From positions 310,001 to 374,000 of the forward strand of contig NZ_BMMH01000003.1 in assembly GCF_014645735.1 (NCBI RefSeq): 64,000 bases of DNA, written 5' to 3'. This document shows, one piece after another, positions 24,154-33,505 of the stretch. The number at the start of each line of letters is the position of its first letter. Within the stretch, counting starts at the first letter, position 1. Position numbers and translations under genes: made by a program. Source of the DNA: Nocardia jinanensis. GTDB lineage: Bacteria; Actinomycetota; Actinomycetes; Mycobacteriales; Mycobacteriaceae. The notes under the pieces are model-generated. The model worked only from the letters and a program-made list of their open reading frames with translations. It did no database searches and had not been told where the DNA came from.

Positions 24154-24846
24154 ATGGTGCCACAGCCCGTCCCACCGAGCAACCGGATCGCCGATATGAC
24201 TTCCTCACCTCCCACGAGCGAGATCGCCGCCCCGGCGCCACGACCGGGTGGCCGGACCGCGCGAATCCGCGCCCAGGTACTCGAAGCGGTACACGCGGAA
24301 CTCACCGAACACGGGTACGACGCACTCACCGTGGACACGGTCGCCGCCCGCGCCGGGGTGCACCGCACCACGGTCTACCGTCGCTGGCGCGATGTCGGCG
24401 GCCTGCTCACCGATATCTTCGCCGCGGCGGCCGATATCGACTGGCACCCCCGCGACACCGGCTGCCTGCACGGTGACCTGGCGGCGCTCAACCAGGAAAT
24501 CCAGGACTCGCTGACCGAGGAGCCGTCCATCGCGGCAGCGCTCATCGCGGTCTCGTTCCGCTCCGACGAGGCCGCTCGGGCCCTGCGACAATTATGGGAG
24601 AACCGGTACGCCCAGTCCGAGATCGTCGTCGAACGAGCCGTGCGCCGTGGCGAACTCACACCGGATGTCGACGCGCGGGCAGTGCTGATCGCCGCCACCG
24701 CGCCGGTCTACCACCAGCTGGCGCTACTGCGGACCCCACCGGACCCCCTGCTGCCCGAGCGGGCGGCCGCGGCCGCCACGATGGCCGCCCGGGCCGGCGC
24801 GTTCACCGGACCGAGCCCGGAAACCTTCCCCGCCGGCCCACCGTGA
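24154..24846 (+). CDS. TetR/AcrR family regulator
   Basis: 230 residues (a later ATG at 24199 is also possible; neither has a clear SD). HTH region: RIRAQVLEAVHAELTEHGYDALTVDTVAARAGVHRTTVYRRWRDVGGLLTDIF, the AefR/TetR_C_11-like group. It is divergent from the abcF operon with a palindromic site between them, so it is the probable repressor of the resistance genes, released by a ribosome-targeting drug. If the ATG at 24154 is used the transcript may be leaderless. Confidence 0.85.
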   Translation: MVPQPVPPSNRIADMTSSPPTSEIAAPAPRPGGRTARIRAQVLEAVHAELTEHGYDALTVDTVAARAGVHRTTVYRRWRDVGGLLTDIFAAAADIDWHPRDTGCLHGDLAALNQEIQDSLTEEPSIAAALIAVSFRSDEAARALRQLWENRYAQSEIVVERAVRRGELTPDVDARAVLIAATAPVYHQLALLRTPPDPLLPERAAAAATMAARAGAFTGPSPETFPAGPP

Positions 24847-24890
24847 CACATCTATCGAAAATATGTTCGAATTCCGGTACGGTTATCCGC

Positions 24891-25130
24891 ATGCCCGAAC
24901 TCGCCCCCATCCCGTTCGCCCGGCTCAATCTCGAACAGGTACGGGAACGACTCCTCGCCGCGGCGGCCTTCGGCGAGGATCTCTCCCCCGATCAGCTCGA
25001 GGTCCTGGCCGGCAAGCTCAGCACCGGCCTGAGCATCTACATCGAGGCCACGCAGAACAGCGCGCCTCGTACTCGGCACCCGGCGGTACCCGGCCGGGCG
25101 TGCCTGGATTATCGCGGCCGCCTGCGCTGA
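24891..25130 (+). CDS. Small hypothetical protein
   Basis: 79 residues starting MPELAPIPFARLNLEQVRERLLAAAAFGEDLSPDQLEVLAGKL, a helical segment, followed by a basic C-terminus. No domain recognised. It lies 44 bp after the tetR gene and may be cotranscribed with it. Confidence 0.4.
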   Translation: MPELAPIPFARLNLEQVRERLLAAAAFGEDLSPDQLEVLAGKLSTGLSIYIEATQNSAPRTRHPAVPGRACLDYRGRLR

Positions 25131-25173
25131 ATCCGGCTCGGCTCGGGCCGGATTGAGCGCAGGCGCTACCGCG

Positions 25174-26901
25174 TCAGCGATCGCCGTCGACCGGCTCACC
25201 GTCCACGATCTCGATGGGCGAGGTAACGAGTTCGAACTCGCCCTCGTGCTTGGCCACGCCCTGTAGCACCGCGCCCTCCACCAGTTCGACGCCCAGGTTC
25301 GCCCGCACGATGATCGGATCGCTGCGCACATCGCGGTAGAGCGAGACGCACATCATCACCATCACGATCATGAACGGCAGCGACACCACCGTGGTCAGCG
25401 CCTGCAAACCGGTCAGCGCCCCGCTCAGATCATCGGAATCGGCGATCACCAGCATGATCGCGGCGACCGCGCCGGTGGCCGTACCCCAGAAGATCACGGT
25501 GAGCCGGGACGGTTCGATACTGCCCCGCTCCGACAGGGTGCCCATGACGATCGAGGCCGCGTCCGCGCCGGAGACGAAGAAGATACCTACCAGGATCATC
25601 ACCAGCACCGTGGTGACCGCGGTGAGCGGATACTCCTCGAGCAGGTGGAACAGCGCGAAATCGGGGTTCACACTGCCGTCGGCCTCGGTGAGGTCGTGGG
25701 TATCGGTCTGCTGTCGGATGGCGGCACCACCGAAGATCACGAACCACACCAGGCTCACCAGGCTGGGCACCAGCAGAACACCGGCCACGAATTGCCGGAT
25801 GGTGCGGCCCCGGCTGATCCGCGCGATGAACATGCCGACGAAGGGGGTCCACGAGATCCACCACGCCCAGTAGAAGATCGTCCAGCTCGACAGCCACGTC
25901 TCCATCTCCTCGCCGCCGGCTATTCCGGTGCGCGAAGCCATGGTCGGCAGGTCGGCGATGTAGTCACCGACCGCGGCGGGCAGGAAGTTCAGCATGAACA
26001 GGGTGGGTCCTGCGAGGAAGACGAAACCCGCCAAGATCACCGCGAGCACCATGTTGATATTCGACAGCCACTGGATGCCGCGCGCGACACCTGATACCGC
26101 CGAGACGATGAACGCGATGGTGAGCACGGCGATGACCACCACCAGCCCGAGTTTGCCCACGGCATCTATCCAGCCGTTGAACTCTAGTCCGGCGCCGATC
26201 TGCAACGCCCCGAGTCCGAGCGAGGCCGCCGAACCGAACAGGGTCGCGAAGATCGCCATCATATCGATGGCCTTACCGCCCCAGCCGTCCGCGTGCCGGC
26301 CGAGCAGCGGGCGGAACACCGAGGAGAACAGCTGCGAACGACCGCGCCGGAAGGTGCCGTAGGCGATAGCGAGACCGGCCACGGCGTAAATGGCCCACGG
26401 ATGCAGCGTCCAGTGGAACAGCGTGGTGGCCATCGCGACCTCGGCGGCCTGCGGGCTACCGGCTTCGGCGGTACCCGGCGGTGGGGAGGTGAAATGGGTC
26501 AGCGGCTCGGCGACGCCCCAGAACATGAGGCCGATCCCCATTCCGGCGCTGAACATCATGGCGATCCAGGAAACTGTCCGGAACTCCGGTCGTTCGTCGT
26601 CTGCGCCGAGCGGGATCTTGCCGTAGCGGCTCAGCGCCAGCCAGATCACATAGACCACGAACGATGTGGCGACCAGGACGAACATCCAGCCCGTATTGGT
26701 GATGACCCAGGACTGGGCGCTCGAGGCGAAGGTTGCCAGGCTGTCCTGATCGAGGATCCCCCACAGTACGAAGGCCACCGATCCGATCGAGGTGATTCCG
26801 AAGACCAGCCAGTCGAGGCCGCGCCCCACCGGTCTGTGTCTGCGCGAGCCCGGCATGCCGCTGTTGTGCGTAGCGGATTTCCCGCCGGTGTCGATCGCCA
26901 T
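25174..26901 (-). CDS. BCCT family betaine/choline/carnitine transporter
   Basis: 575 residues with about 12 membrane segments. The family signature MMFSAGMGIGLMFWGVAEPL and the aromatic TM8 box (TIFYWAWWISWTPFVGMFIARISRGRTIRQF) that binds quaternary ammonium groups are both present. The C-terminus is acidic and cytoplasmic. BCCT proteins import glycine betaine, choline or carnitine with sodium or protons, for osmoprotection or as nutrients. An AAGGA SD precedes the ATG. No betaine-synthesis gene is adjacent. Confidence 0.93.
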   Translation of the reverse strand: MAIDTGGKSATHNSGMPGSRRHRPVGRGLDWLVFGITSIGSVAFVLWGILDQDSLATFASSAQSWVITNTGWMFVLVATSFVVYVIWLALSRYGKIPLGADDERPEFRTVSWIAMMFSAGMGIGLMFWGVAEPLTHFTSPPPGTAEAGSPQAAEVAMATTLFHWTLHPWAIYAVAGLAIAYGTFRRGRSQLFSSVFRPLLGRHADGWGGKAIDMMAIFATLFGSAASLGLGALQIGAGLEFNGWIDAVGKLGLVVVIAVLTIAFIVSAVSGVARGIQWLSNINMVLAVILAGFVFLAGPTLFMLNFLPAAVGDYIADLPTMASRTGIAGGEEMETWLSSWTIFYWAWWISWTPFVGMFIARISRGRTIRQFVAGVLLVPSLVSLVWFVIFGGAAIRQQTDTHDLTEADGSVNPDFALFHLLEEYPLTAVTTVLVMILVGIFFVSGADAASIVMGTLSERGSIEPSRLTVIFWGTATGAVAAIMLVIADSDDLSGALTGLQALTTVVSLPFMIVMVMMCVSLYRDVRSDPIIVRANLGVELVEGAVLQGVAKHEGEFELVTSPIEIVDGEPVDGDR

Positions 26902-27235
26902 GGACGAGTCCTTTCAGATCGCACTTACGTCCGGCGCCGGATATCACGCGCCGCGCGGAACAGCCGGGACTCGGCCGCGCCGCGCACCGCGACCGGGTCG
27001 CCGAACGGGATGTACCGGGAAAAACCGTACTCGCCCCGCATTCGGCGGCTGCGCCGCACATGTAACGGTCCGGTGGCGCGCCGCCCCCGGTGGTCGTGTA
27101 CAGCGGCCGGGACCGGAGTATGCGGACATTTGTCCATAAGCATGTCCGGCCAATCGACCGGTTCCCTGTACAGACGACACTCCGCCTTGCGACACTCGTA
27201 GCCGAACCGATAACCCGGACAGGAGGGGCCCCGGC
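26902..27235. other. Intergenic region between divergent BCCT and epimerase genes
   Basis: 334 bp serving as upstream region of both genes. The epimerase SD (AGGAGGGG) is at its right end. A GGACAtttgTCC repeat occurs near 27132. No gene or strong terminator was recognised. Confidence 0.4.
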
Positions 27236-28255
27236 ATGGCGGAACCGGCGAAACTGGTGGTGGGAGCGTCCGGCTTCCTCGGCTCGCACCTGACCCGCCG
27301 GCTGGTCGCATCCGGTTCACCGGTCCGCGTTCTCGTCCGCCACACCAGCGATATCCGCGCGATCGCCGACCTGCCGGTGGAAATCCGCTACGGGGATCTG
27401 TTCGACGACGATGCCCTGCGCGCAGCCGTTCGCGACTGTGATGTGATCTATCACTGCGCCGTGGACACCCGGGCGTGGCTTCGTGATCCCGAACCCTTGT
27501 TCCGGACCAATATCGCGGGCCTTCGTCACGTGCTCGACGCGGCCTGCGCCGCCGGCCCGGCGAAGTTCGTCTTCACCAGTTCCGCCGCCACCATCGGGCG
27601 CCGGCCGGGCGGCGTCACCGACGAGACCGTACCGTTCGACTGGCCTCGCCTCGGCGGCCCGTACGTCCGTTCCCGGGTCGAGGCGGAGAACCTGGTGCTG
27701 CGCTACGCGGCCGAGCGCGGCCTGCCCGCCGTGGCGATGTGTGTCGCGAACACCTACGGTCCCGGCGACTGGCAGCCGACCCCGCACGGTTCCTTCGTGG
27801 CGGCCGCCGCGCTCGGCAAACTCCCGTTCCGTTTCACCGGGACCGGAGCGGAATCGGTGGGAGTCGAAGATGCGGCCCGCGCGTTGATCCTGGCGGGCGC
27901 GGCCGGGCGCCCCGGCGAACGCTATATCGTCTCCGACCGCTACCTCACCAATACCGAGCTGCTCACCGCCGCCGCCCACGCGGCCGGCCGCGAACCACCA
28001 CGGGCCGCCGTCCAGCTGCCGCTGCTCTATCCGGCAGCCGGTATCGCCTCGGCCGCGGCCCGGTTGCGCGGCCGCGACAGCCGGTTCACAGTGACCTCGG
28101 TGAATCTCATGCACATCATGTCCCGGATGGACCACAGCAAGGCCGAACGGGAACTCGGCTGGAGACCCGAACCCGTGCTGGATTCGGTGGCCCGCGCCGC
28201 TCGGTTCTTCGTCGAGCGCCGCTCGCGGCGGCGGGAGAGCGAACGGGCCGGCTGA
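27236..28255 (+). CDS. Extended SDR NAD-dependent epimerase/reductase
   Basis: 339 residues of the dihydroflavonol-4-reductase-like extended SDR group. The NAD loop is VGASGFLGSHL, followed by YHCAVDTRAW, the TSSAATIG strand and, at the catalytic place, YVRSR. The usual Y-x-x-x-K lysine is arginine here, which is uncommon. The C-terminal domain (SRMDHSKAERELGWRPEPVLDSVARAARFF) is typical. Such enzymes act on sugars, sterols or hopanoid-like lipids (for example HpnA). AGGAGG lies upstream of the start. Substrate unknown. Confidence 0.82.
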   Translation: MAEPAKLVVGASGFLGSHLTRRLVASGSPVRVLVRHTSDIRAIADLPVEIRYGDLFDDDALRAAVRDCDVIYHCAVDTRAWLRDPEPLFRTNIAGLRHVLDAACAAGPAKFVFTSSAATIGRRPGGVTDETVPFDWPRLGGPYVRSRVEAENLVLRYAAERGLPAVAMCVANTYGPGDWQPTPHGSFVAAAALGKLPFRFTGTGAESVGVEDAARALILAGAAGRPGERYIVSDRYLTNTELLTAAAHAAGREPPRAAVQLPLLYPAAGIASAAARLRGRDSRFTVTSVNLMHIMSRMDHSKAERELGWRPEPVLDSVARAARFFVERRSRRRESERAG

Positions 28256-28401
28256 GGCCGAGTCGCCCTGATGCACGCTGCATACGAGTTGTACCCTACA
28301 TATGATGTGTATGATGCAAAATGCTCCCAGCCGCGTGATATAACGACTGCGGGACGCCCTCCGAGCCACCACGGCATCCGAGAACGAGCAGGACACCCGC
28401 C

Positions 28402-28869
28402 ATGGACAAACCCACGTATCTGATCGAATTCGAGACCATGCTCCTGGGCCGGCACAGTCTCAACGCCCATCTGCGCCGGCCGGACCACCTCGAGCGCAGC
28501 GCCTATCTGGTCCTGCGCCGGCTGCGGATCGAAGGTCCTATGTCCATCGGCGAACTCAGCGAGGCCTTCGGCCTGGACACCTCGACCGTGCACCGGCAGA
28601 CCGCGGCCATGCTCAAGGCCGGACTGGTCGAACGCATTCCCGATCCGGACGGCGGCATGGCGCGCAAATTCCGGATCACCGACGAAGGCGAACGCCGGGT
28701 CCTGGCCGACCGCGACTACAACATCAACGCACTCGACCGCATACTGGGCGGCTGGAGCGAGGAAGATGTGCGGACTTTCGCCGCCTACCTCGAGCGGTTC
28801 AACACCGACCTCGAGGCCCGGGAAGCGCGGCCCTGGCCGCGCCCCTCGCGGACCGAACAGCAGTCCTAG
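28402..28869 (+). CDS. MarR family regulator
   Basis: 155 residues with a winged HTH: MSIGELSEAFGLDTSTVHRQTAAMLKAGLVERIPDPDGGMARKFRITDEGE. Flanking helices give the dimer. The upstream sequence (28270-28320) is unusually AT-rich and has an inverted repeat TGCATAC with GTATGATGCA, a probable self-regulatory site. Adjacent genes are an epimerase upstream and a convergent thioesterase; a target cannot be fixed. Confidence 0.87.
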   Translation: MDKPTYLIEFETMLLGRHSLNAHLRRPDHLERSAYLVLRRLRIEGPMSIGELSEAFGLDTSTVHRQTAAMLKAGLVERIPDPDGGMARKFRITDEGERRVLADRDYNINALDRILGGWSEEDVRTFAAYLERFNTDLEAREARPWPRPSRTEQQS

Positions 28870-28882
28870 TCACAGCGCCGGG

Positions 28883-29677
28883 TCAGTAGCGCCGCATATC
28901 GACCTGGCGCCGCACATTGGACACCGCGGTCACCACGGCGGTGCCCAGCGGGCCGCTCCGGTCGTAGAGCGTGGTGGTACCGACGGCGACACCCGCGTGG
29001 GCGATCTGATCCTGGGCCAGTACCCCGATGCCCGGCCCGGCCGGAAGCCGGGCCAGCGTCAAGGTGACGTCGGAGTTGATATACCCGACCCCGGCGGTCC
29101 CCCAATTGCACATGAGGCTCGCCGCGTCGCCGGCCATACCGGCCCGCTGTAGCGGGGTCACCGGCTCCCCGGCGACCACCGGCAGCATGTTCTGCCAGAT
29201 CGCTTTGCGCTCGGCGTTCTGGGTGGCCGTGAAATCGGGGGTCCAGTCGCCGTCGCCGCTCTTGAACAGCGGGCGCGCGCCCGCTTCCGAGGTATCGGGA
29301 GTTTCGGGGACCGGGAAATCGTGCGGCGGCTGCCACAGATCGCCGCCGGGCACCTCGCCGGTGCGCAGGAACACCACCGTCGCCCGCGAACGCACCTCGT
29401 CGCGTTGCACCAGCTCGGCGTCGGCGACGCAGATCCGTTTACCCTCCCGCACCATGACGCTGCGCAGGGTGGCCGGTTCGTCGACGACCGGACGGAACAG
29501 GTCCACGGTGACCCGGGCCGGGACGAACTCCGCACCCGGGGAGCGCGTCTCCAGTTCGCGCGCCAGCAGCCCGCAGACCGCCGGACCACCCACCTGGGTG
29601 GGGCTCCAGCTGGACATGGCTATGCGGGTGGGCAGGTACTGCTCACCCTTCCTGGTGAAGAACGCGAACACGCCCAT
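28883..29677 (-). CDS. Acyl-CoA thioesterase-like protein (double hotdog)
   Basis: 264 residues. The N-terminal half includes WSPTQVGGPAVCGLLARELETRSPGAEFVPARVTVDLFRPV, the pattern of TesB-like/Fcot-type acyl-CoA thioesterases; the C-terminal half repeats a hotdog core with NSDVTLTLARLPAGPGIGVLAQDQIAHAGVAVGTTTLYD. It likely hydrolyses acyl-CoA or acts as a related hotdog enzyme in lipid breakdown. A KstR-like box lies 33-46 bp upstream of its start, which links it to sterol or fatty-acid catabolism. Confidence 0.8.
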   Translation of the reverse strand: MGVFAFFTRKGEQYLPTRIAMSSWSPTQVGGPAVCGLLARELETRSPGAEFVPARVTVDLFRPVVDEPATLRSVMVREGKRICVADAELVQRDEVRSRATVVFLRTGEVPGGDLWQPPHDFPVPETPDTSEAGARPLFKSGDGDWTPDFTATQNAERKAIWQNMLPVVAGEPVTPLQRAGMAGDAASLMCNWGTAGVGYINSDVTLTLARLPAGPGIGVLAQDQIAHAGVAVGTTTLYDRSGPLGTAVVTAVSNVRRQVDMRRY

Positions 29678-29709
29678 CGGCTCCTCTCACGCGAACCCGT
29701 ACTCCGAAT

Positions 29710-29723
29710 TACAACACGTTCTA
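29710..29723. promoter_or_regulatory. KstR-like operator
   Basis: TACAACACGTTCTA matches TnnAACnnGTTnnA. It shares ACACGTTCTAGT with the box before the alcohol dehydrogenase and sits directly upstream of the thioesterase start. Confidence 0.55.
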
Positions 29724-29760
29724 GTTTTTCGGTCGCGCGAAGGTGCCGGTCGCGGTCGGT

Positions 29761-30420
29761 TCACACCCGCAGTTCCCGAGCCAGAATCTCGGCCGCTTCC
29801 CGGATACCGGCGAGATCGTCACCGACGCCCAGCACCCGCAGCACCGCCTCGGCGATCGCCCGCCGAGTCTCCTCGGGCACCCCGCCGGCATCCGAACGGA
29901 TATTGATCACCGTCTCCACCAACCGGAACGGGAGGGTCCGCGCTTCGATCGCCTCGCCCGCCCCGGCCACCACCTGCGCGGCCAGCTTTTCATAGCTCGT
30001 CCGGAGTGCGTCACGCCGGGACCGGAACCGCGTGAACCGTTCGCCGTGCAGTTCGGGCAGGAAGTACAGCGCGCCGATATTCCAGCGCGCCTCGCAGAGC
30101 TGGCCGATATCGAAGCGGGCCAAGGTGTACAGCCGGACCGTCGCCGGTTCGGGCCGCCGGCCGAGGCGTTCGGCGAGTTCGGCGGCCGCCGCGATGGTCT
30201 CGCCGAGCAGGGCGTCGAGAATATCGTCCTTGGCCCCGAAATGGTGATACAGCGAGGCCTGCCGGATACCGACAGCTTCGGCGATGGCCCGGGTCGAGGT
30301 ACTGCCGTACCCGTGCGTGGTGAACAGTTCCGCTGCGGCGTCGAGGATTTCGGCACGCGGGGTCTGCCCCTGGCGGCGGCGTGGCGCGAGACGCGGGCGG
30401 CCCGGACCGAGTTGGGTCAT
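29761..30420 (-). CDS. TetR/AcrR family regulator
   Basis: 219 residues from ATG 30420. HTH: AEILDAAAELFTTHGYGSTSTRAIAEAVGIRQASLYHHFGAKDDILDALL. The C-terminal domain is unassigned. It is divergent from the symporter operon across 183 bp, so control of the symporter and urea/guanidine carboxylation genes is the most likely role. It does not look like KstR itself, whose HTH and length differ. Confidence 0.86.
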   Translation of the reverse strand: MTQLGPGRPRLAPRRRQGQTPRAEILDAAAELFTTHGYGSTSTRAIAEAVGIRQASLYHHFGAKDDILDALLGETIAAAAELAERLGRRPEPATVRLYTLARFDIGQLCEARWNIGALYFLPELHGERFTRFRSRRDALRTSYEKLAAQVVAGAGEAIEARTLPFRLVETVINIRSDAGGVPEETRRAIAEAVLRVLGVGDDLAGIREAAEILARELRV

Positions 30421-30603
30421 GAATCCATTGTCGCCGACCGGCCGATCAGCTCCGCGCACCCATTCCTGTCACTTGATAGAAATACGAGCAACGCAGACGT
30501 TACGCGCGGCACCGATACGGATACATCGCCGTCACCACCACGTCGCGTGTCCCGGGAAAACTTTCGAGCGATAGATATTCGTGTCGGATGAAGGGCCCCG
30601 GCC

Positions 30604-32100
30604 ATGATCATTCTCGGAATCGCGATCAGCGTGCTCGCGGTAATCGGCATCGGCCTACTGGTCGCTCGCAAGGTGGACGGTGACAGCGTCAATTTCCTCG
30701 TCGCCGGACGATCGCTGGGCCTACCGCTGGTGGCGGCGGGCCTGATGGGCCAGGCGGTCGACTCCAACGCCACCCTCGGCAATACCGATCTGGCCGGATC
30801 GCTCGGATTCTGGGCGGGCGCCACGCTGCCGCTCGGACTCGGTCTGTGTCTCCTGCTCACGGGGCTCTTCTTCGCCGCACCGATGAACCGGATGGGCCTG
30901 CTGACCCTGCCGGACTTCTATCGGATCAAATACGGGCGCGGAGTCGAGCTGAGCGCGTCGATTCTGATGATCTTCAGCTTCTGCATCCTGCTCGCGGGCA
31001 ATCTCGTCGCCGGCGGCTTCCTGTTCGAACGCTTCCTCGGCATCCCCTACACCGCCGGGGTCCTGCTCATCGTGGCAATCGTGATGACCTACACCGTGAC
31101 CGGCGGAATGTTCAGCGACGCCTACACCGCGCTCGCCCAGATGGTGATCACCGTAATCGGCTCGCTCGCCCTGCTGATCTGGGTGGGATCGACCTACGGG
31201 ATCCATATTCCCGACGGTATGGGCCCGTTCGACCTCGGTCAGCTCGGTGACAGTTCCCAGGGCGCGGTGGTGAACTGGGCGACACTGATCGCGCTCGGTA
31301 TCGGCGATATCGTCGCCATCGACTTCATGCAGCGCATCTTCTCGGCCCGCTCCCCCGAGATCGCCCGCCGCGCCTGTTTCGTGGGCGCCGCCGGCACCGC
31401 CCTGGTCGGTATCCCCTACGCCCTGGTCGCGCTCGCCACCACCGACCTCACCGGTGACGGCGGTGGCCCGCGACTGCTGGCCCTGCTGGACGAGCACGCC
31501 CCGGTGGGCCTGGCGATCCTGGTGCTGTCGGCGATCGTCGCGGCCTCGTGCTCCACGGCCAACGGTGCCATCCTCGGCACGGCGTCGGTGGCGACCCGCA
31601 ATGTCGCCGGGCGCATCGAACGCACCGATACCGCCGGACGCGACACCCTGCTGCGGGATGTGCGGATCACTATGATCCCGGTCGTCGCGGTGGCGATCTT
31701 CTTCGCGGTGCAGGTGCCGCAGACCGGCATTCTGCTCACCCTGGCCTTCGATCTGATGCTGGCCGGTCTGATCGTCCCGTTCGTCGCCGCCCATCTCACC
31801 GCCCGGATCACCACCGCCGCCGCGGTGGCGGCCATGGTGGCCGGGCTCGGGGTGCGGCTGGTCTTGTTCGTGCTCACTCCCACGATGTACGGGGTGCCGA
31901 ACACTGTTCTGCATATCGACAATTCGCTGATCGGCCCGGGCTTCGACGGCTGGCCCACCTTCTTCGGCTTCCTCGCCTCGCTCCTGGCCTTCCTCGGCAC
32001 TCTCGCCGTACAGCGGCTGCGCACCCCCGCCGAAAAGCCCGCCCACGAACCGCGACCCGCGGCACCGCCCGTTCCCGAACCCGTCGTCCAGCCCGGCTGA
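30604..32100 (+). CDS. Sodium:solute symporter (SSS family)
   Basis: 498 residues with about 13 membrane helices. It begins MIILGIAISVLAVIGIGLLVARKVDGDSVNFLVAGRSLG, with the AGRS segment common to SSS transporters, and has the LTLPDFYRIKYGRGVE loop. It is the first gene of an operon followed by two urea-carboxylase-associated proteins and a urea carboxylase-type carboxyltransferase. This suggests import of a small nitrogen compound such as urea, guanidine or a related molecule. Confidence 0.88.
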   Translation: MIILGIAISVLAVIGIGLLVARKVDGDSVNFLVAGRSLGLPLVAAGLMGQAVDSNATLGNTDLAGSLGFWAGATLPLGLGLCLLLTGLFFAAPMNRMGLLTLPDFYRIKYGRGVELSASILMIFSFCILLAGNLVAGGFLFERFLGIPYTAGVLLIVAIVMTYTVTGGMFSDAYTALAQMVITVIGSLALLIWVGSTYGIHIPDGMGPFDLGQLGDSSQGAVVNWATLIALGIGDIVAIDFMQRIFSARSPEIARRACFVGAAGTALVGIPYALVALATTDLTGDGGGPRLLALLDEHAPVGLAILVLSAIVAASCSTANGAILGTASVATRNVAGRIERTDTAGRDTLLRDVRITMIPVVAVAIFFAVQVPQTGILLTLAFDLMLAGLIVPFVAAHLTARITTAAAVAAMVAGLGVRLVLFVLTPTMYGVPNTVLHIDNSLIGPGFDGWPTFFGFLASLLAFLGTLAVQRLRTPAEKPAHEPRPAAPPVPEPVVQPG

Positions 32101-32132
32101 TCCTCCTCCCGACCCGACGAGCAAGGAAAGAT

Positions 32133-32885
32133 ATGACACCCACGACAGCCTCGACGACCGGCGCCCGTGCCCACGCCCGCGCCCAGGCGACGGCGACCAC
32201 GGCCATTCCGTCATTGCCCGACGGGGTTCCGCTCGACGACACCACCTGGACCGTACGGCTACCACCCGGTGGCTACACCAGCACTGTGCTGGGGCGTGGA
32301 ACCCGACTGCGGCTCGCCGACCCGCACGGCTCGGCCTGCGCGCACCTGTTCCTGTTGCGCGCGCGATCCCCCTGGGAGCGGCTCAATATCGCCGACACCG
32401 TGAAAGTTCCCTGGCAGGCCTACCTCGGGGTCGGCCATCCGCTGCTGTCCGATCAGGGCCGGCTGCTGGCCACCGTGGTCGCCGACACCTCGGGCCGGCA
32501 CGACGCCCTCTGCGGCCCCACCCGCGAAGGCCGGCTGCTGCTGGAACGCGCCGCCACCAAACACGGACTGTCCCCACGTGATATCGGCCCGACACTCTCG
32601 TTCTTCCGCGGCGTGCGGGTGGGCGGAGACGGCGCGCTCACCGCGTCGGGGTCCGCCGGCGCGGGCGCCTACGTCGATCTGATCGTCCAGCTGCCGGTAA
32701 CCATCCTGGTGGCGGCCACCGCACACCCCCTCGACGACTCCCCGGTCACCGAACTCGATCTGGTCGCCTGGCCGGGCGACCGCGCCGCGGCGGCCGCCGT
32801 GAACACCGATCCGGAATATCAGCGGGCCGTCCAGAACACCGAACAGGCCTGGTCGGCCGCCCGCACCCGACAGGAGTGGATATGA
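32133..32885 (+). CDS. Urea carboxylase-associated protein UAAP1 (carboxyguanidine deiminase-like)
   Basis: 250 residues. The core reads WTVRLPPGGYTSTVLGRGTRLRLADPHGSACAHLFLLRARSPWERLNIADTVKVPWQAYL, with a HDALCG segment, as in the UAAP1 family (DUF1989). The paired UAAP1/UAAP2 proteins have been shown in other bacteria to form carboxyguanidine deiminase (CgdA/CgdB), which turns carboxyguanidine into allophanate. It overlaps the next gene by four bases. The same pair was earlier annotated only as urea-amidolyase accessory proteins. Confidence 0.85.
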   Translation: MTPTTASTTGARAHARAQATATTAIPSLPDGVPLDDTTWTVRLPPGGYTSTVLGRGTRLRLADPHGSACAHLFLLRARSPWERLNIADTVKVPWQAYLGVGHPLLSDQGRLLATVVADTSGRHDALCGPTREGRLLLERAATKHGLSPRDIGPTLSFFRGVRVGGDGALTASGSAGAGAYVDLIVQLPVTILVAATAHPLDDSPVTELDLVAWPGDRAAAAAVNTDPEYQRAVQNTEQAWSAARTRQEWI

Positions 32886-33505
32886 ACAGCGCCGCCACGA
32901 CAGCGACAGTCGTGCTCGACGAAGTGGTCCCGGCCCGCGCGCCGTGGTCGGCGATCGTCCGGGCGGGTGAACGTCTCGATATCATCGACCTGCACGGCAA
33001 CCAGGCCGTCGACTGCCTGCTCTACTCCGCTGCCGACCACACCGACCGCTACAGCGCACAGGCCACGATCACCGCACAGCGCAATATCTTCCTCACCACC
33101 GGAAGCGTGCTGCGGACGGACGCGGGAACCGCGCTGATGACGGTGATCGCCGACGAGGTCGGCAATCACGACACCATCGCCGGCGCCTGCTCTCAGGAGT
33201 CCAATACGTTGCGCTACGGCCAGCACACCCGCCACCAGCACGCCTGTGTGGAGAACTTTCTCGCCGAGGCGGCGAAATGGGGTATGGGCAAACGGGATCT
33301 GGTATCCAATATCAACTGGTTCATGAACGTTCCGGTCGAAGCCGATGGCACTCTGGGCATCGTCGACGGCCTGTCGGCCCCGGGCAAGACCGTATCGCTG
33401 CGCGCCGAGATCGACACTCTGGTCCTGGTATCCAACTGCCCGCAGATCAACAACCCCTGCAACGGATTCGATCCCACCCCCGTACGCATGGTGGTGACCC
33501 GGTGA
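32882..33505 (+). CDS. Urea carboxylase-associated protein UAAP2 (carboxyguanidine deiminase-like)
   Basis: 207 residues of the same DUF1989 fold: [62 protein letters not shown] and [25 protein letters not shown], with conserved Cys and His that probably bind metal. ATG 32882 overlaps the UAAP1 stop (ATGA) and its own stop overlaps the next start (GTGA), so the three proteins are translationally coupled, consistent with a heteromeric complex. Confidence 0.87.
   Translation: MNSAATTATVVLDEVVPARAPWSAIVRAGERLDIIDLHGNQAVDCLLYSAADHTDRYSAQATITAQRNIFLTTGSVLRTDAGTALMTVIADEVGNHDTIAGACSQESNTLRYGQHTRHQHACVENFLAEAAKWGMGKRDLVSNINWFMNVPVEADGTLGIVDGLSAPGKTVSLRAEIDTLVLVSNCPQINNPCNGFDPTPVRMVVTR

Noticed and set aside
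30421..30603. Guanidine (ykkC-type) riboswitch upstream of the symporter operon
   Set aside because: No recognisable conserved ykkC elements were seen by eye; a covariance-model search would be needed to be certain.
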